From positions 62,001 to 126,000 of the forward strand of contig NZ_JAQGCZ010000011.1 of the NCBI RefSeq assembly GCF_027706845.1: a stretch of DNA of 64,000 nt. The letters run 5' to 3'. Shown in pieces: positions 53,301 through 61,481 of the stretch. Every line of letters begins with the position of its first letter. Position 1 is the stretch's first letter. The notes beneath the pieces were generated by a model. The model saw only the letters and a list, made by a program, of their open reading frames with translations. It had not been told where the DNA came from and ran no database searches. This DNA is from Mycolicibacterium sp. BiH015. GTDB taxonomy: Bacteria > Actinomycetota > Actinomycetes > Mycobacteriales > Mycobacteriaceae. Position numbers and translations under genes: made by a program.

Positions 53301-54531
53301 CCCCGAACCCGAAGAGTCGCTGCGCCACCCTCCTCATCTGAATCTCCTCGGCGCCCTCGGTGATCCGGTATCGGCGATGATGCCGATAAATGTGCTCAAA
53401 GGGTTCGTGCCTGCTGTAGCCGACGCCGCCGAAGACCTGCATCGCACGGTCGGCGGCCTCGCAGACCAGTCGGTTGGCCCGATAGTTGGCCATCGAGACC
53501 TTGTCGGACACCTCCATGTGGTGGCTGTTGTCCAGCTCGGATGCGGCGAAGCGGACCAACAGTCGGACCATCTGCGCCTCGGTCTGCAGTTCGACGAGCG
53601 GCCACTGCACGGCCTGATTGACCGATAGCGGCTTGCCGAACACCTTGCGATCGTTGGCGTACACGACGGCGCGGTCGATGCAGTACTGCGCGGCGCCCAA
53701 GCTCGATGCGGCCTGCCGGATCCTGTTCTCGTGCAGGAACGTCTGGCCCACTTCGAGCCCGCGATCCACCTCCCCGAGAATCGAACTGGACGGTACCCGG
53801 ACGTTCTCCAGAACGACCTCGCCGTGATCGGTGGGCATGTTGAACGTCCACCAGTAGTAGGGCACCGTGAATCCCGGCGCGTCGGTCGGCACCAGGAACG
53901 CGGTGATGCCGCGGGCCTGGCCCGCGTCTCCCGACGTGCGCGCAAAAACCAGATCGTGGGTTGCTCGATGCACACCGGTGTTGAACCTCTTGGCGCCGTT
54001 GATCACCCAGTCGTCGCCGTCGGGCACGGCGATGGTCTCCAGCCAGGTGGCATCCGAGCCGTGGTTGGGTTCGGTCAGGCCGAAGGCCATCGACCGCTCG
54101 CCGGTGATCAGCGCGTCGGTCCACTCCTTCTTCTGCTCCTCCGTACCGAACCGGTCCATCATGATGACCTGCGGAAAGTTGCCGACGATCGAGGACTCAT
54201 CCTGCAGATCGTTGTGCAAACCAAGCCCCTTGTGCGCCAGGTGCTCCCGGATGACGGCCATGTCGACGTTGCTGCCGTCGCGGCCGCCGAACTGTGACGG
54301 TAGGCCGTAGCGCAACCAGCCTGCCGCATCGGCACGCCTGCGCATCTCGCCGAGAAGGTCCTCCCACTCTCGCCGCGGGGTGCCGCCGTTGTCCCAATCG
54401 GTGCGCGCATGCTCGCGGCGGTGGTCGAAGTACTGGATGTTCTCTCGCTCCAGTGGCTTGATCTCGGCCTCGATGAAGGCATCCATCTGGGCGAGGAGTC
54501 CGGGCAGGTGGTCGGGAAGTGTGAAATCCAC
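53293..54531 (-). CDS. Acyl-CoA dehydrogenase, LvaC/ACAD11-type
   Basis: The 412-residue protein is a full-length acyl-CoA dehydrogenase. It has GLTEPNHGSDATWLET for FAD and substrate, WVINGAKRFNTG, RKVFGKPLSVNQAVQWPL and the C-terminal RITEGAEEIQMRRV. The likely catalytic base is Glu392. With the kinase and DUF6285 protein directly downstream it forms the module that removes phosphate from 4-phosphoacyl-CoA to give an enoyl-CoA. Which acyl chain is used is unknown. Confidence 0.9.
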   Translation of the reverse strand: MDFTLPDHLPGLLAQMDAFIEAEIKPLERENIQYFDHRREHARTDWDNGGTPRREWEDLLGEMRRRADAAGWLRYGLPSQFGGRDGSNVDMAVIREHLAHKGLGLHNDLQDESSIVGNFPQVIMMDRFGTEEQKKEWTDALITGERSMAFGLTEPNHGSDATWLETIAVPDGDDWVINGAKRFNTGVHRATHDLVFARTSGDAGQARGITAFLVPTDAPGFTVPYYWWTFNMPTDHGEVVLENVRVPSSSILGEVDRGLEVGQTFLHENRIRQAASSLGAAQYCIDRAVVYANDRKVFGKPLSVNQAVQWPLVELQTEAQMVRLLVRFAASELDNSHHMEVSDKVSMANYRANRLVCEAADRAMQVFGGVGYSRHEPFEHIYRHHRRYRITEGAEEIQMRRVAQRLFGFGGR

Positions 54532-54554
54532 TGTTCTCCTTCGAACGACGTCGG

Positions 54555-55175
54555 TCAGTATCCGTAGAGCGTTTTCTTCCAGATCCCCGACAGGGTGGCG
54601 ATGGCGTCCTGGTCGCTCATCTCGAATCCGAGGCCTGATTGGCCGACGAACACGGTGGTGAAATTCTCGAACAGCAGCGCGATCGCCGCGGCGGTGTGCT
54701 CCGGATTGAGGTCCGAGCCGTACCCCTGTTCCTGCGCGCGACGTACCGACGCAGCCACGATGTCCATGCCGAAGCGCCGAAACTCGTTTTGCACCATCGC
54801 AAAGCGTGGCTGGGTCGCCGCGAGCTGGGCGACGGCGATCATGATTCCGATGTTCTGTTTGAACATCGTCCAGTAACCGGTGACGACGTCGGTGAAAAAC
54901 CCGTCGTCGTCGGGAGACTCCGGCAGCGCGAGGCTCAGACCCGACGGGGTGACGACCTCACGCAGGAAGGACTGTGCCAGCGCCGCCAGCAGGTCCTCCT
55001 TGTCGGTGAAGTAGCGGTAGAAGACCGCCGGAGACTTACCCGCCGCCGCCGTGATGTCCCCGAGAGTCGTCCCGTGAAATCCCCTTTCGGCGAACAACTT
55101 TCGGGCTGCCTGCTCGATCGCGCCACGAGTCTGGAGCCCCTTGGCGCTCAACGTCACCGACGGTCCCGACGCCAC
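54555..55175 (-). CDS. TetR-family regulator inside the catabolic operon
   Basis: The 206-residue protein has a TetR helix-turn-helix at about 15-60 (TTLGDITAAAGKSPAVFYRYF). Its ligand domain is similar to regulators of lipid catabolism. It starts six bases after the lyase stop and ends 23 bases before the dehydrogenase start, so it is co-transcribed with the enzymes and probably represses the operon promoter near 59.6 kb, perhaps sensing a CoA thioester. Confidence 0.88.
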   Translation of the reverse strand: MASGPSVTLSAKGLQTRGAIEQAARKLFAERGFHGTTLGDITAAAGKSPAVFYRYFTDKEDLLAALAQSFLREVVTPSGLSLALPESPDDDGFFTDVVTGYWTMFKQNIGIMIAVAQLAATQPRFAMVQNEFRRFGMDIVAASVRRAQEQGYGSDLNPEHTAAAIALLFENFTTVFVGQSGLGFEMSDQDAIATLSGIWKKTLYGY

Positions 55176-55181
55176 GGGCAG

Positions 55182-56087
55182 CTACCCGAGAATCCGGTCG
55201 CCGGCGCGCAACAGCGAACTGGGCAGACCGTGCCCGACCGCCTCCTGCGCTACACAGGCTGCGGCGACGGTAGCCTCCAGGTCGACGCCGACGTGAATGC
55301 CGCTGTCGCGTAGCAGATACACGAGGTCTTCCATCGCGATGTTGCCGCTGGCGCCAGGCGCGAACGGGCAGCCGCCGAGCCCGCCCACCGAGGCGTCGAG
55401 CCTCGTCACCCCGGCAACCACCGCAGCCCAGGCACTTGCAAGTCCGGCACCGCGGGTGTTGTGAAAGTGCGCGCCCAGCGGAGTGTCGCCGATCAGGGGC
55501 CGAACACGTGCGATGAGATCGCCGACACGTCGTGGTGTGGCCGTACCGATGGTGTCGGCGATGGCCAGGCGATCAGCTGCGGCATCCGTGGCCGCCGCGA
55601 CGACGTCAAGAACCCGCTGTTGATCGGTCGGGCCGTCGAACGGGCAATCCCAGGCGGTGGCGACGATGACCTCGACGGTGACGTCGCTGTGGTGAGCGGT
55701 CGCGACGATCTCAGGAATTTGCCTGGCCGCCTCCGCCGAAGAGCGGCCCACATTGGCGCGGCTGTGGCCGTCAGCGGCCGACACGACGAACTCGATGGAG
55801 CGTAAACCGGCCGCGATGGCCCGTTTTGCACCGTTGGGACTGGCCACCAGCGCTGAGAACTCGATGCCGGGGAAGCGGTGAAGTTCGGCTGCCAATTCGG
55901 CGGCATCGGCCAGAGCAGGCACCTTCGACGGCGAGACGAACGCCGTCGCTTCCATCTCGCGCACACCGGTGGCGGCTATCGCGGCGAGCAGTTCGAGTTT
56001 GGCCGACAACGGGATCGGCTCCTCGATCTGAAGGCCGTCGCGCATCGAGACGTCGCGAATGTCGACATGCTGCGGCAGGTCTGTCAT
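55182..56087 (-). CDS. HMG-CoA-lyase-like enzyme
   Basis: The 301-residue protein has the DRE-TIM start RDVSMRDGLQ, the metal site near GAHFHNTRG and the lyase signature GLGGCPFAPGASGNIAMEDL, with the catalytic Cys. True HMG-CoA lyases split 3-hydroxy-3-methylglutaryl-CoA into acetyl-CoA and acetoacetate, but this family also acts on other 3-hydroxyacyl-CoAs. Here a CoA-transferase directly upstream (ATGA overlap) would make the CoA ester. The substrate in this operon is not known. Confidence 0.88.
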   Translation of the reverse strand: MTDLPQHVDIRDVSMRDGLQIEEPIPLSAKLELLAAIAATGVREMEATAFVSPSKVPALADAAELAAELHRFPGIEFSALVASPNGAKRAIAAGLRSIEFVVSAADGHSRANVGRSSAEAARQIPEIVATAHHSDVTVEVIVATAWDCPFDGPTDQQRVLDVVAAATDAAADRLAIADTIGTATPRRVGDLIARVRPLIGDTPLGAHFHNTRGAGLASAWAAVVAGVTRLDASVGGLGGCPFAPGASGNIAMEDLVYLLRDSGIHVGVDLEATVAAACVAQEAVGHGLPSSLLRAGDRILG

Positions 56088-57286
56088 AAGACGCCCTCGG
56101 CCCGCAACGCGTCGAGCTCTTCGGCGCATCTGCCGAGCAGACCGCCATAGACGTCGTCGTTGTGCTGACCCGGGCGTGCCGAACCGGCACAGCGGATCGT
56201 GCCTGGTGTCTCGGACAGGACCGGAATGACGCCGGGGCCCTTGATGTTCCGCCCGACTCGTTCGTCCCAGTGGTCGGCGATCATCCCCCGCGCCCGCAGC
56301 TGTGGATCCTCCACCACCTCGGCGACGGTGTTGATCGGGCCGCTGATCACACCGGCCTCGGACAGTGTCGAGATGATGTCGGCGGGCTGGCGTTGCGCAG
56401 CCCACGCGCCGATGATGGCGTCCAGCTCATCCTGGTTGCGCCCCCTCGCACCATGATCGGCGAATCGCTCGTCTGTCGCGAGGCCGGGCTGCTCCATCGC
56501 AGCGCACAGCCGACGGAAAACGGTGTCCTGGTTGGCCGCGATGACGACCCAGCTGCCGTCCGCCGTCGGATAGATGTTGGACGGGGCGATGCCCTCCAGT
56601 CGGGTACCCGAGGGTCCCCGGACGATGCCGCCCACGTCGTAGTCGGGGATGGTGGATTCCTGGACCGCCAAGCAGGATTCGGTCAGAGCGGCGTCGACGA
56701 CCTGCCCGTCGCCCGTGACGGAGCGCCGGTAGAGCGCTGCCAGCGCACCCTGCGCGGCGAACATTCCGGCGAGGCTGTCGCCGAGGGAAAGAGCCAGCCG
56801 CGGGGGAGGTCCTCCGGGAAAACCGTTCATGTGCCGTAATCCGCTGGCTGCTTCGGCGACCGACGCGTAACCCGCCTTGTGGGCGTCGGGACCGGTCTGG
56901 CCATATCCCGACACACGCACCAGAATGATGCCTCGGTTGCGTTTCCGCAGAACCTCGTAGCCGAGGCCCCATTTCTCCAACGTGCCGGGGCGGAAGTTCT
57001 CGACGATCACGTCGCTGCGTTCCACGAGGTCGAGGAACAGGTCTCGTCCCCGCGGCACCCGCAGATTCAGCGTGACGGCCTTCTTGTTGCGCGCGTGAAC
57101 TGTCCAGAAGAAGTGGTGACCGTCCAGCTCAGCCTGACCCCATGTGCGCAGCGGATCGGGCGCCCCTGGAGGTTCGATCTTGATGACTTCTGCGCCCATG
57201 TCGCCCAGGAGTCGACCGGCGAACGGGCCGGAGATCAGGGTGCCGACCTCGATCACCCGGATCCCGTCGAGCGGGCCCGTCGTCAT
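56084..57286 (-). CDS. CaiB/BaiF-type family III CoA-transferase
   Basis: The 400-residue protein begins PLDGIRVIEVGTLISGPFAG and has IKIEPPGAPDPLR, NKKAVTLNL and the catalytic Asp170 in LALSLGDSLAG. These enzymes move CoA between carboxylic acids without ATP. Both ends overlap neighbours by ATGA (hydrolase stop, lyase start), so it is tightly coupled to the lyase. It may activate the acid released by the upstream hydrolase. Confidence 0.9.
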   Translation of the reverse strand: MTTGPLDGIRVIEVGTLISGPFAGRLLGDMGAEVIKIEPPGAPDPLRTWGQAELDGHHFFWTVHARNKKAVTLNLRVPRGRDLFLDLVERSDVIVENFRPGTLEKWGLGYEVLRKRNRGIILVRVSGYGQTGPDAHKAGYASVAEAASGLRHMNGFPGGPPPRLALSLGDSLAGMFAAQGALAALYRRSVTGDGQVVDAALTESCLAVQESTIPDYDVGGIVRGPSGTRLEGIAPSNIYPTADGSWVVIAANQDTVFRRLCAAMEQPGLATDERFADHGARGRNQDELDAIIGAWAAQRQPADIISTLSEAGVISGPINTVAEVVEDPQLRARGMIADHWDERVGRNIKGPGVIPVLSETPGTIRCAGSARPGQHNDDVYGGLLGRCAEELDALRAEGVL

Positions 57287-58479
57287 CGCGGGCCTGCGAA
57301 ACCATGGCGGGTGAGCCATTCACTGATGATCCCGACTGCCTCGCGAAGCTTGTCGCGCTGATCGGCGCCGGCGTAGTAGTGATTCGCTCCGGGTATCTCG
57401 TGCATCTCTTTATCTTCATACCCGATGGCGTCGAAAATCCTGCGGGTGTGGCTGGGAGTGCATGCATCGTCGGCGAGGTTGCCGATGACCAACGCCGGGA
57501 CGGCGATGTCAGGACCCGCCTTGACGGCGTCGCCGTTGGCGTCGTCGTAGCTCCACTGCGAGAGCCAGCTGCGCAGCGTGCAGAACCGCGCCAGTCCGAC
57601 GGGGCTCATGTTCACCACCTGAGGATCGCCCAGATAGCAGGTCCCCGGAGTGCGTTCGTTCGGATCGACTGTCGGATCCAACCAACGCGGATCGGCCATT
57701 GTGCCGTGAACGACGAAAGCGAACTCGTCATCCGGTCTTCCGGCGGCCTTGAGTTCGGCGAGTTTCTCCTTGACCCACTTGGTGATCCGGCGATTCCGGT
57801 CGATCTGCGCTTGGTGGTACCGCTGCAGGAACTCAAGACTGTACGGCGGCTGGTTGGGGTTGTCGGGGTTGTACAGATCGAGTTCGGGGTCGCGCTTGGT
57901 GGGGTCCGACTCATCGAGGATCGACGCGTCCAGCCACTCGGTCATCGTCCCGTGCCTGCTGATGTGGGCTGCCAGCAACATGATGCCGTCGGCCGGGATC
58001 AGTCCAAGCTTGGTCAGATCCGGACCGTCGCCGGACGGGCTGGCGGTAACCGTCGGGTGCTGGGCCTGCTGCTGATAGAAGACCGACAGCGATCCGCCAC
58101 CACTCCATCCGGCAAGGACGACCTTCGAATAGCCGAGCCGTTGCTTGGCGTCCTTGATGCACTCGCCGAGGTCTTCGACCACCTTTTCCATCAGCAATGC
58201 CGAATCGGTGCCGCGGAATCGGCTGTTGCAGTAGATGACATGGTGGCCGGCTCGGGCGAGCGCGTTCATCATCGGCAGGTAGGCGCCGCCGCCAATGGGG
58301 TGCATGAACACGAGCACGGTGTCGGACTCGACCGTCTTGGGTCTCAGCAGATGGCTTTCGAGCACCACGAGTTCGGCGACTCCGCCGTAGACGTCGCGGA
58401 CACTGGAATTATTCTGGTAGGCAACCAGATACGGGATCCGGTCATAGTCGTACCTGACGGGCGCCTCAGTCGTCGTCAT
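57283..58479 (-). CDS. Alpha/beta hydrolase of the catabolic operon
   Basis: The 398-residue protein has an oxyanion region FMHPIGGGAYLP (59-70), the nucleophile elbow GWSGGG (124-129, Ser126) and a late His in PGANHYYAGADQ. A large insertion (about 135-265) forms a lid. The size and the HPIGGG segment set it apart from small dienelactone hydrolases. It sits between the cupin dioxygenase and CoA-transferase, which suits cleavage of a lactone, ester or ring-fission product. It begins directly after the cupin stop. Confidence 0.85.
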   Translation of the reverse strand: MTTTEAPVRYDYDRIPYLVAYQNNSSVRDVYGGVAELVVLESHLLRPKTVESDTVLVFMHPIGGGAYLPMMNALARAGHHVIYCNSRFRGTDSALLMEKVVEDLGECIKDAKQRLGYSKVVLAGWSGGGSLSVFYQQQAQHPTVTASPSGDGPDLTKLGLIPADGIMLLAAHISRHGTMTEWLDASILDESDPTKRDPELDLYNPDNPNQPPYSLEFLQRYHQAQIDRNRRITKWVKEKLAELKAAGRPDDEFAFVVHGTMADPRWLDPTVDPNERTPGTCYLGDPQVVNMSPVGLARFCTLRSWLSQWSYDDANGDAVKAGPDIAVPALVIGNLADDACTPSHTRRIFDAIGYEDKEMHEIPGANHYYAGADQRDKLREAVGIISEWLTRHGFAGPR

Positions 58480-59571
58480 CTAATGCTGCCCCAGGTCATT
58501 GGCGAGGATTTCGGCGGACGGCACCAGTCGGCGTCGCGTGTCGATGGCGATTACCGACCAGTCCACGCGGTCGTAGTCGTCGAATTTGCGCCGCGCCCGT
58601 TCACGGGCCTTCTCCGGCGCACCGTGGTGTACACCCTGCGGCGCATGAGACACCAGCCCGGGCGGCATCGGGATCCCGTACAGCGACCCGTCGTGGAAGA
58701 ACGCGATCTCGTCATAGTCCACGTTTCGGTGGTACCAGGGGGTGCGTTCGGTGCCCGGGACCATTTCGGCCGGCTTGGGCAGGAAGTTCATCACGTAGAC
58801 ACCGGTGGCCTGCATGAAAAGGTGAACGGTCGGGGGAAGGTGGACGCTCTCGGACGTCACGACGGTGTAGTCGTCGATATTGAACGTGAACGGGAAGTTG
58901 TCACCGCGCCAACCTTCCACGTCGAGCGGATTGTGTTGGTAGAAAAGGCTTGTCGGTCCGCCCTCGTGAATGAGCCGGACCTCGTACTCGTCCCTGCCGT
59001 CGTCGTCGATGGGTTGCGGCTCGGGAATGATCGCCTGCGCCGGGTCGAAGGGGAAATGCCGGCCGAGGGTGCCGGCAGGCGGGACGCGGAACTCGTCGGT
59101 CGCCTGGATCATCAGCAGCGTTGTCTCCTCAGCGGGGATTTGCCGCCACGTGCACGCCTTCGGGATGTAGATCCAATCGCCTTGCCGGTAGTCCAGCGGA
59201 CCGAACTCCGTCTCCAGCGATCCTGATCCGCGGTGCACGAAGGAGAGTAGGTCGCCGTCGACATAGCGGACGTAGAACGGCATCGCCTCCGAGCGTCGCG
59301 ACAGCAGCACCAGGCAGTCCGGGTTGGAGAACATCAGCAGGGGACCGCCCTGTGGATCAGTGGCGTCACTGGGCTTCAGTTCGGAACTCAGAACGTCGGT
59401 GGGGCGTAGGGGGCCGACAGTGCGGTAGGCCGTCGGATCGTTGCGTCGGTACATGTTCGCCGTGCGGCCGACAAAGCCACCGCGACCCAGCTCATCGTCC
59501 TTGAGCCCGTCGAGATCCGCGTGAACACGCTTGGGGGTCCTGCCTTTTCGAAGGTGGACGAAGGATTCCAT
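58480..59571 (-). CDS. Homogentisate 1,2-dioxygenase-like cupin
   Basis: The 363-residue protein resembles homogentisate dioxygenase (HGD) in order of parts: RRSEAMPFYVRYVDGD, the beta-barrel SFVHRGSGSLETEFG, and the metal region WYHRNVDYDEIAFFHDG. Candidate iron ligands are His281, Glu288 and His309 or His315/316. In the classical enzyme the His-Glu spacing is six (HRNCMSE); here it is seven, and it is shorter than HGD's usual 440 residues. It may therefore cleave another aromatic ring. It is the first gene of the operon. Confidence 0.75.
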   Translation of the reverse strand: MESFVHLRKGRTPKRVHADLDGLKDDELGRGGFVGRTANMYRRNDPTAYRTVGPLRPTDVLSSELKPSDATDPQGGPLLMFSNPDCLVLLSRRSEAMPFYVRYVDGDLLSFVHRGSGSLETEFGPLDYRQGDWIYIPKACTWRQIPAEETTLLMIQATDEFRVPPAGTLGRHFPFDPAQAIIPEPQPIDDDGRDEYEVRLIHEGGPTSLFYQHNPLDVEGWRGDNFPFTFNIDDYTVVTSESVHLPPTVHLFMQATGVYVMNFLPKPAEMVPGTERTPWYHRNVDYDEIAFFHDGSLYGIPMPPGLVSHAPQGVHHGAPEKARERARRKFDDYDRVDWSVIAIDTRRRLVPSAEILANDLGQH

Positions 59572-59592
59572 GCCATCTCCTCACCAAAAGTG

Positions 59593-59608
59593 AAACTGAC
59601 TTTAGTTT
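59593..59608. promoter_or_regulatory. Inverted repeat before the catabolic operon, possible TetR site
   Basis: AAACT-GACTTT-AGTTT has perfect 5 bp arms, 22 bases upstream of the cupin start; AAAACT is also repeated beside it. A -10-like TAAAGT on the minus strand lies within. The TetR protein encoded in the operon is the likely ligand. Evidence is limited to symmetry and place. Confidence 0.35.
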
Positions 59609-59650
59609 TAGTTCGGGGAGTGGTCAAGGGTCGGCCAACTTGTCGGTGGT

Positions 59651-59666
59651 TCGAACTAGTGTTCGA
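59651..59666. promoter_or_regulatory. Perfect LexA SOS box overlapping a -10 element
   Basis: TCGAAC-TAGT-GTTCGA fits the mycobacterial LexA site TCGAAC-N4-GTTCGA at every position. A -10-like TAGTGT (59657-59662) lies inside it, and the ATG at 59670 follows at the distance expected for a leaderless start. LexA binding would block transcription directly; DNA damage would release it. Confidence 0.85.
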
Positions 59667-59669
59667 CTT

Positions 59670-61049
59670 ATGACAAGCATGCCGGACGTGTTGGCGGTGA
59701 TGGGTGAACAGATCGCCCTTCTGTCGACGGCCTGCGACGAGTTGTCTCACCGCGAGTTGATCCAGGTGCTGGCTGAGCTCACCGCGCTGCTGCGGACGAT
59801 TCCGTCTGTCGAGCATCGGATTCTGTCGCGGTTGACCGACGAGACCGAGCCTGGCGCACTTGGGGAGGCCTCGTGGAAGAAGGTGCTGACCACGGCGTTG
59901 CGGTGCAGTGAGAAGGACGCCAAACGCCGACTGGAGCGTGCAGCCACCCTGGGTCCGCGCCGGGCGATGACCGGGGAACCGCTGGCCCCGCTATATGCGG
60001 CGACCGCGGCTGCCCAAGCGCGCGGTGTCCTGGATGAGGAGCATGTGAAAGTCATCGCGGATTTTCATGCCGCGTTGCCGTCGTGGGTGGATGCCGGGAC
60101 CCGGGCCGATGCCGATCGTGAGCTGGCGCGCGTGGGGTCGGGGTTGGGTCCTGAAGCGTTGCGGCAAGTGGCGGGGCGGTTGTTGGGGATGATCGATCAG
60201 GACGGTCCTGAGCCCACCGAGACCGATATTGCGCGCCGGTGTGGGGTGACTTTGGGGCCGCAGCGCCCAGATGGGACCCGCACGATCCGCGGGGTGATCG
60301 ATGCCCAGACGGGAGCCCTGCTGGAGGCGGTGCTGGCCAAAGGCGCCGCCCCCGGCGCCAACACCCCGGACGCCGAGATCGAGCCAGACGCTGGGAACGA
60401 GCCGGCTGCTTCGGCGTCGGAGCGGGCGGGTCGTGACACCCGTTCGCAGGGCCAGCGCAATCACGATGCTCTGAAGGCAATGGCTCGGCGGGCCTTGGAA
60501 GCCGGGCTGGGCACCCACAACGGGTTGCCGGTGACTGTCATCGTCTCTACGACCCTGCAAGAGTTGGAGAAGGGCGCCGGGGTTGCGGTCACCGGGGGTG
60601 GCTCACTGTTGCCGATGCGGGATCTGATCCGGCTGGCCGCCAACGCGTTTCACTACCTGTACGTTTACGACGAACACACCAGGGAGAGCCTGTATCTGGG
60701 TCGCACGAAACGACTCGTCAACCCCGCGCAGCGGATCGTGGCCCACGCCCGCGATCGTGGCTGCACCCGGCCAGGCTGCACCGCACCGGGCTACTGGTGC
60801 CAGCTGCACCACGCCGTCGCAGATTGGAAGGACGGCGGCCAGTCCAATGTCGATGACTTCACCCTCGCGTGCGGAGCCGATCACCGCATGCTCGACAACA
60901 CCGACTGGCGCACCCGTAAAAACGCCAAAGGCCAGACCGAATGGCTGCCACCACCCGACCTCGACACCGGCCAACACCGCATCAACGGCTACCACCACCC
61001 CGAACGCCACCTCCTACCGTCTGAAGACGATGGCGGCGACGAACCGTGA
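59670..61049 (+). CDS. 13E12-family DUF222/HNH endonuclease-like protein
   Basis: The 459-residue protein has an N-terminal DUF222 domain (about 5-320) and a C-terminal HNH nuclease domain with zinc Cys365, Cys370, Cys377 and Cys401. The core His380-His381, Asn393 and His405 complete it. Mycobacterial genomes carry many copies, named 13E12 repeats. The perfect SOS box at its start shows damage control, which is known for some M. tuberculosis members. The role is not known; it may have been a mobile element. An upstream ATG at 59640 precedes the SOS box and is rejected. Confidence 0.92.
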   Translation: MTSMPDVLAVMGEQIALLSTACDELSHRELIQVLAELTALLRTIPSVEHRILSRLTDETEPGALGEASWKKVLTTALRCSEKDAKRRLERAATLGPRRAMTGEPLAPLYAATAAAQARGVLDEEHVKVIADFHAALPSWVDAGTRADADRELARVGSGLGPEALRQVAGRLLGMIDQDGPEPTETDIARRCGVTLGPQRPDGTRTIRGVIDAQTGALLEAVLAKGAAPGANTPDAEIEPDAGNEPAASASERAGRDTRSQGQRNHDALKAMARRALEAGLGTHNGLPVTVIVSTTLQELEKGAGVAVTGGGSLLPMRDLIRLAANAFHYLYVYDEHTRESLYLGRTKRLVNPAQRIVAHARDRGCTRPGCTAPGYWCQLHHAVADWKDGGQSNVDDFTLACGADHRMLDNTDWRTRKNAKGQTEWLPPPDLDTGQHRINGYHHPERHLLPSEDDGGDEP

Positions 61050-61062
61050 GAGTCGTTGCTGC

Positions 61063-61452
61063 TCAGTCGGTTAAGTCGACGCGAACCGTGAGCAAGTTCG
61101 TGCCGAAGGTGCGCACGCCGACGTTGTTGTACTGCGGCAGGTCGCGCATCCGTGCGCGGGCGTCGTCGTCGGGCAACAACACAGCGGTGCCGCGATGCCA
61201 ACGGCCTTTGAGCCGCACGCGGACATTGGGGTCGGCCATGATGTTGCGGATGTACTGCGACCTGTCGCCGAATTCGGAGACGAACCAGAAGGCGTCACCG
61301 ATGCGGCGTCCACCGAGCGGCGTGGTGCGGGGCCGCCCCGACTTCCGGCCGGTCGTCTCCAGCAGGGTCTGGAACGGCAGGTGGCGCATGACCGGGTTGG
61401 CGATGTTCTTCTGAAAGAACTTGGTGACGCGATCGCGAGTGGAGTCGGCCAT
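61063..61452 (-). CDS. Deazaflavin (F420)-dependent nitroreductase-family (Ddn-like) protein
   Basis: The 129-residue protein has the split-barrel pattern of Ddn: RHLPFQTLLETTGRKSGRPR, TPLGGRRIGDAFWFVSEFG, then YIRNIMADPNVRVRL. These proteins bind F420H2 and reduce quinones or nitro compounds. It is downstream of the group D flavoprotein on the same strand, with 29 bases between, so it is probably co-transcribed and controlled by the TetR at 62701. Confidence 0.88.
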   Translation of the reverse strand: MADSTRDRVTKFFQKNIANPVMRHLPFQTLLETTGRKSGRPRTTPLGGRRIGDAFWFVSEFGDRSQYIRNIMADPNVRVRLKGRWHRGTAVLLPDDDARARMRDLPQYNNVGVRTFGTNLLTVRVDLTD

Positions 61453-61481
61453 GCGTTCTCACCTCTCTGACGGTGTTCCCG

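Noticed and set aside
59670..61049. Treating the DUF222/HNH gene as part of a prophage or intron
   Set aside because: No integrase, phage genes, attachment repeats or intron structure are nearby; the 13E12 family is normally found singly in mycobacterial chromosomes.
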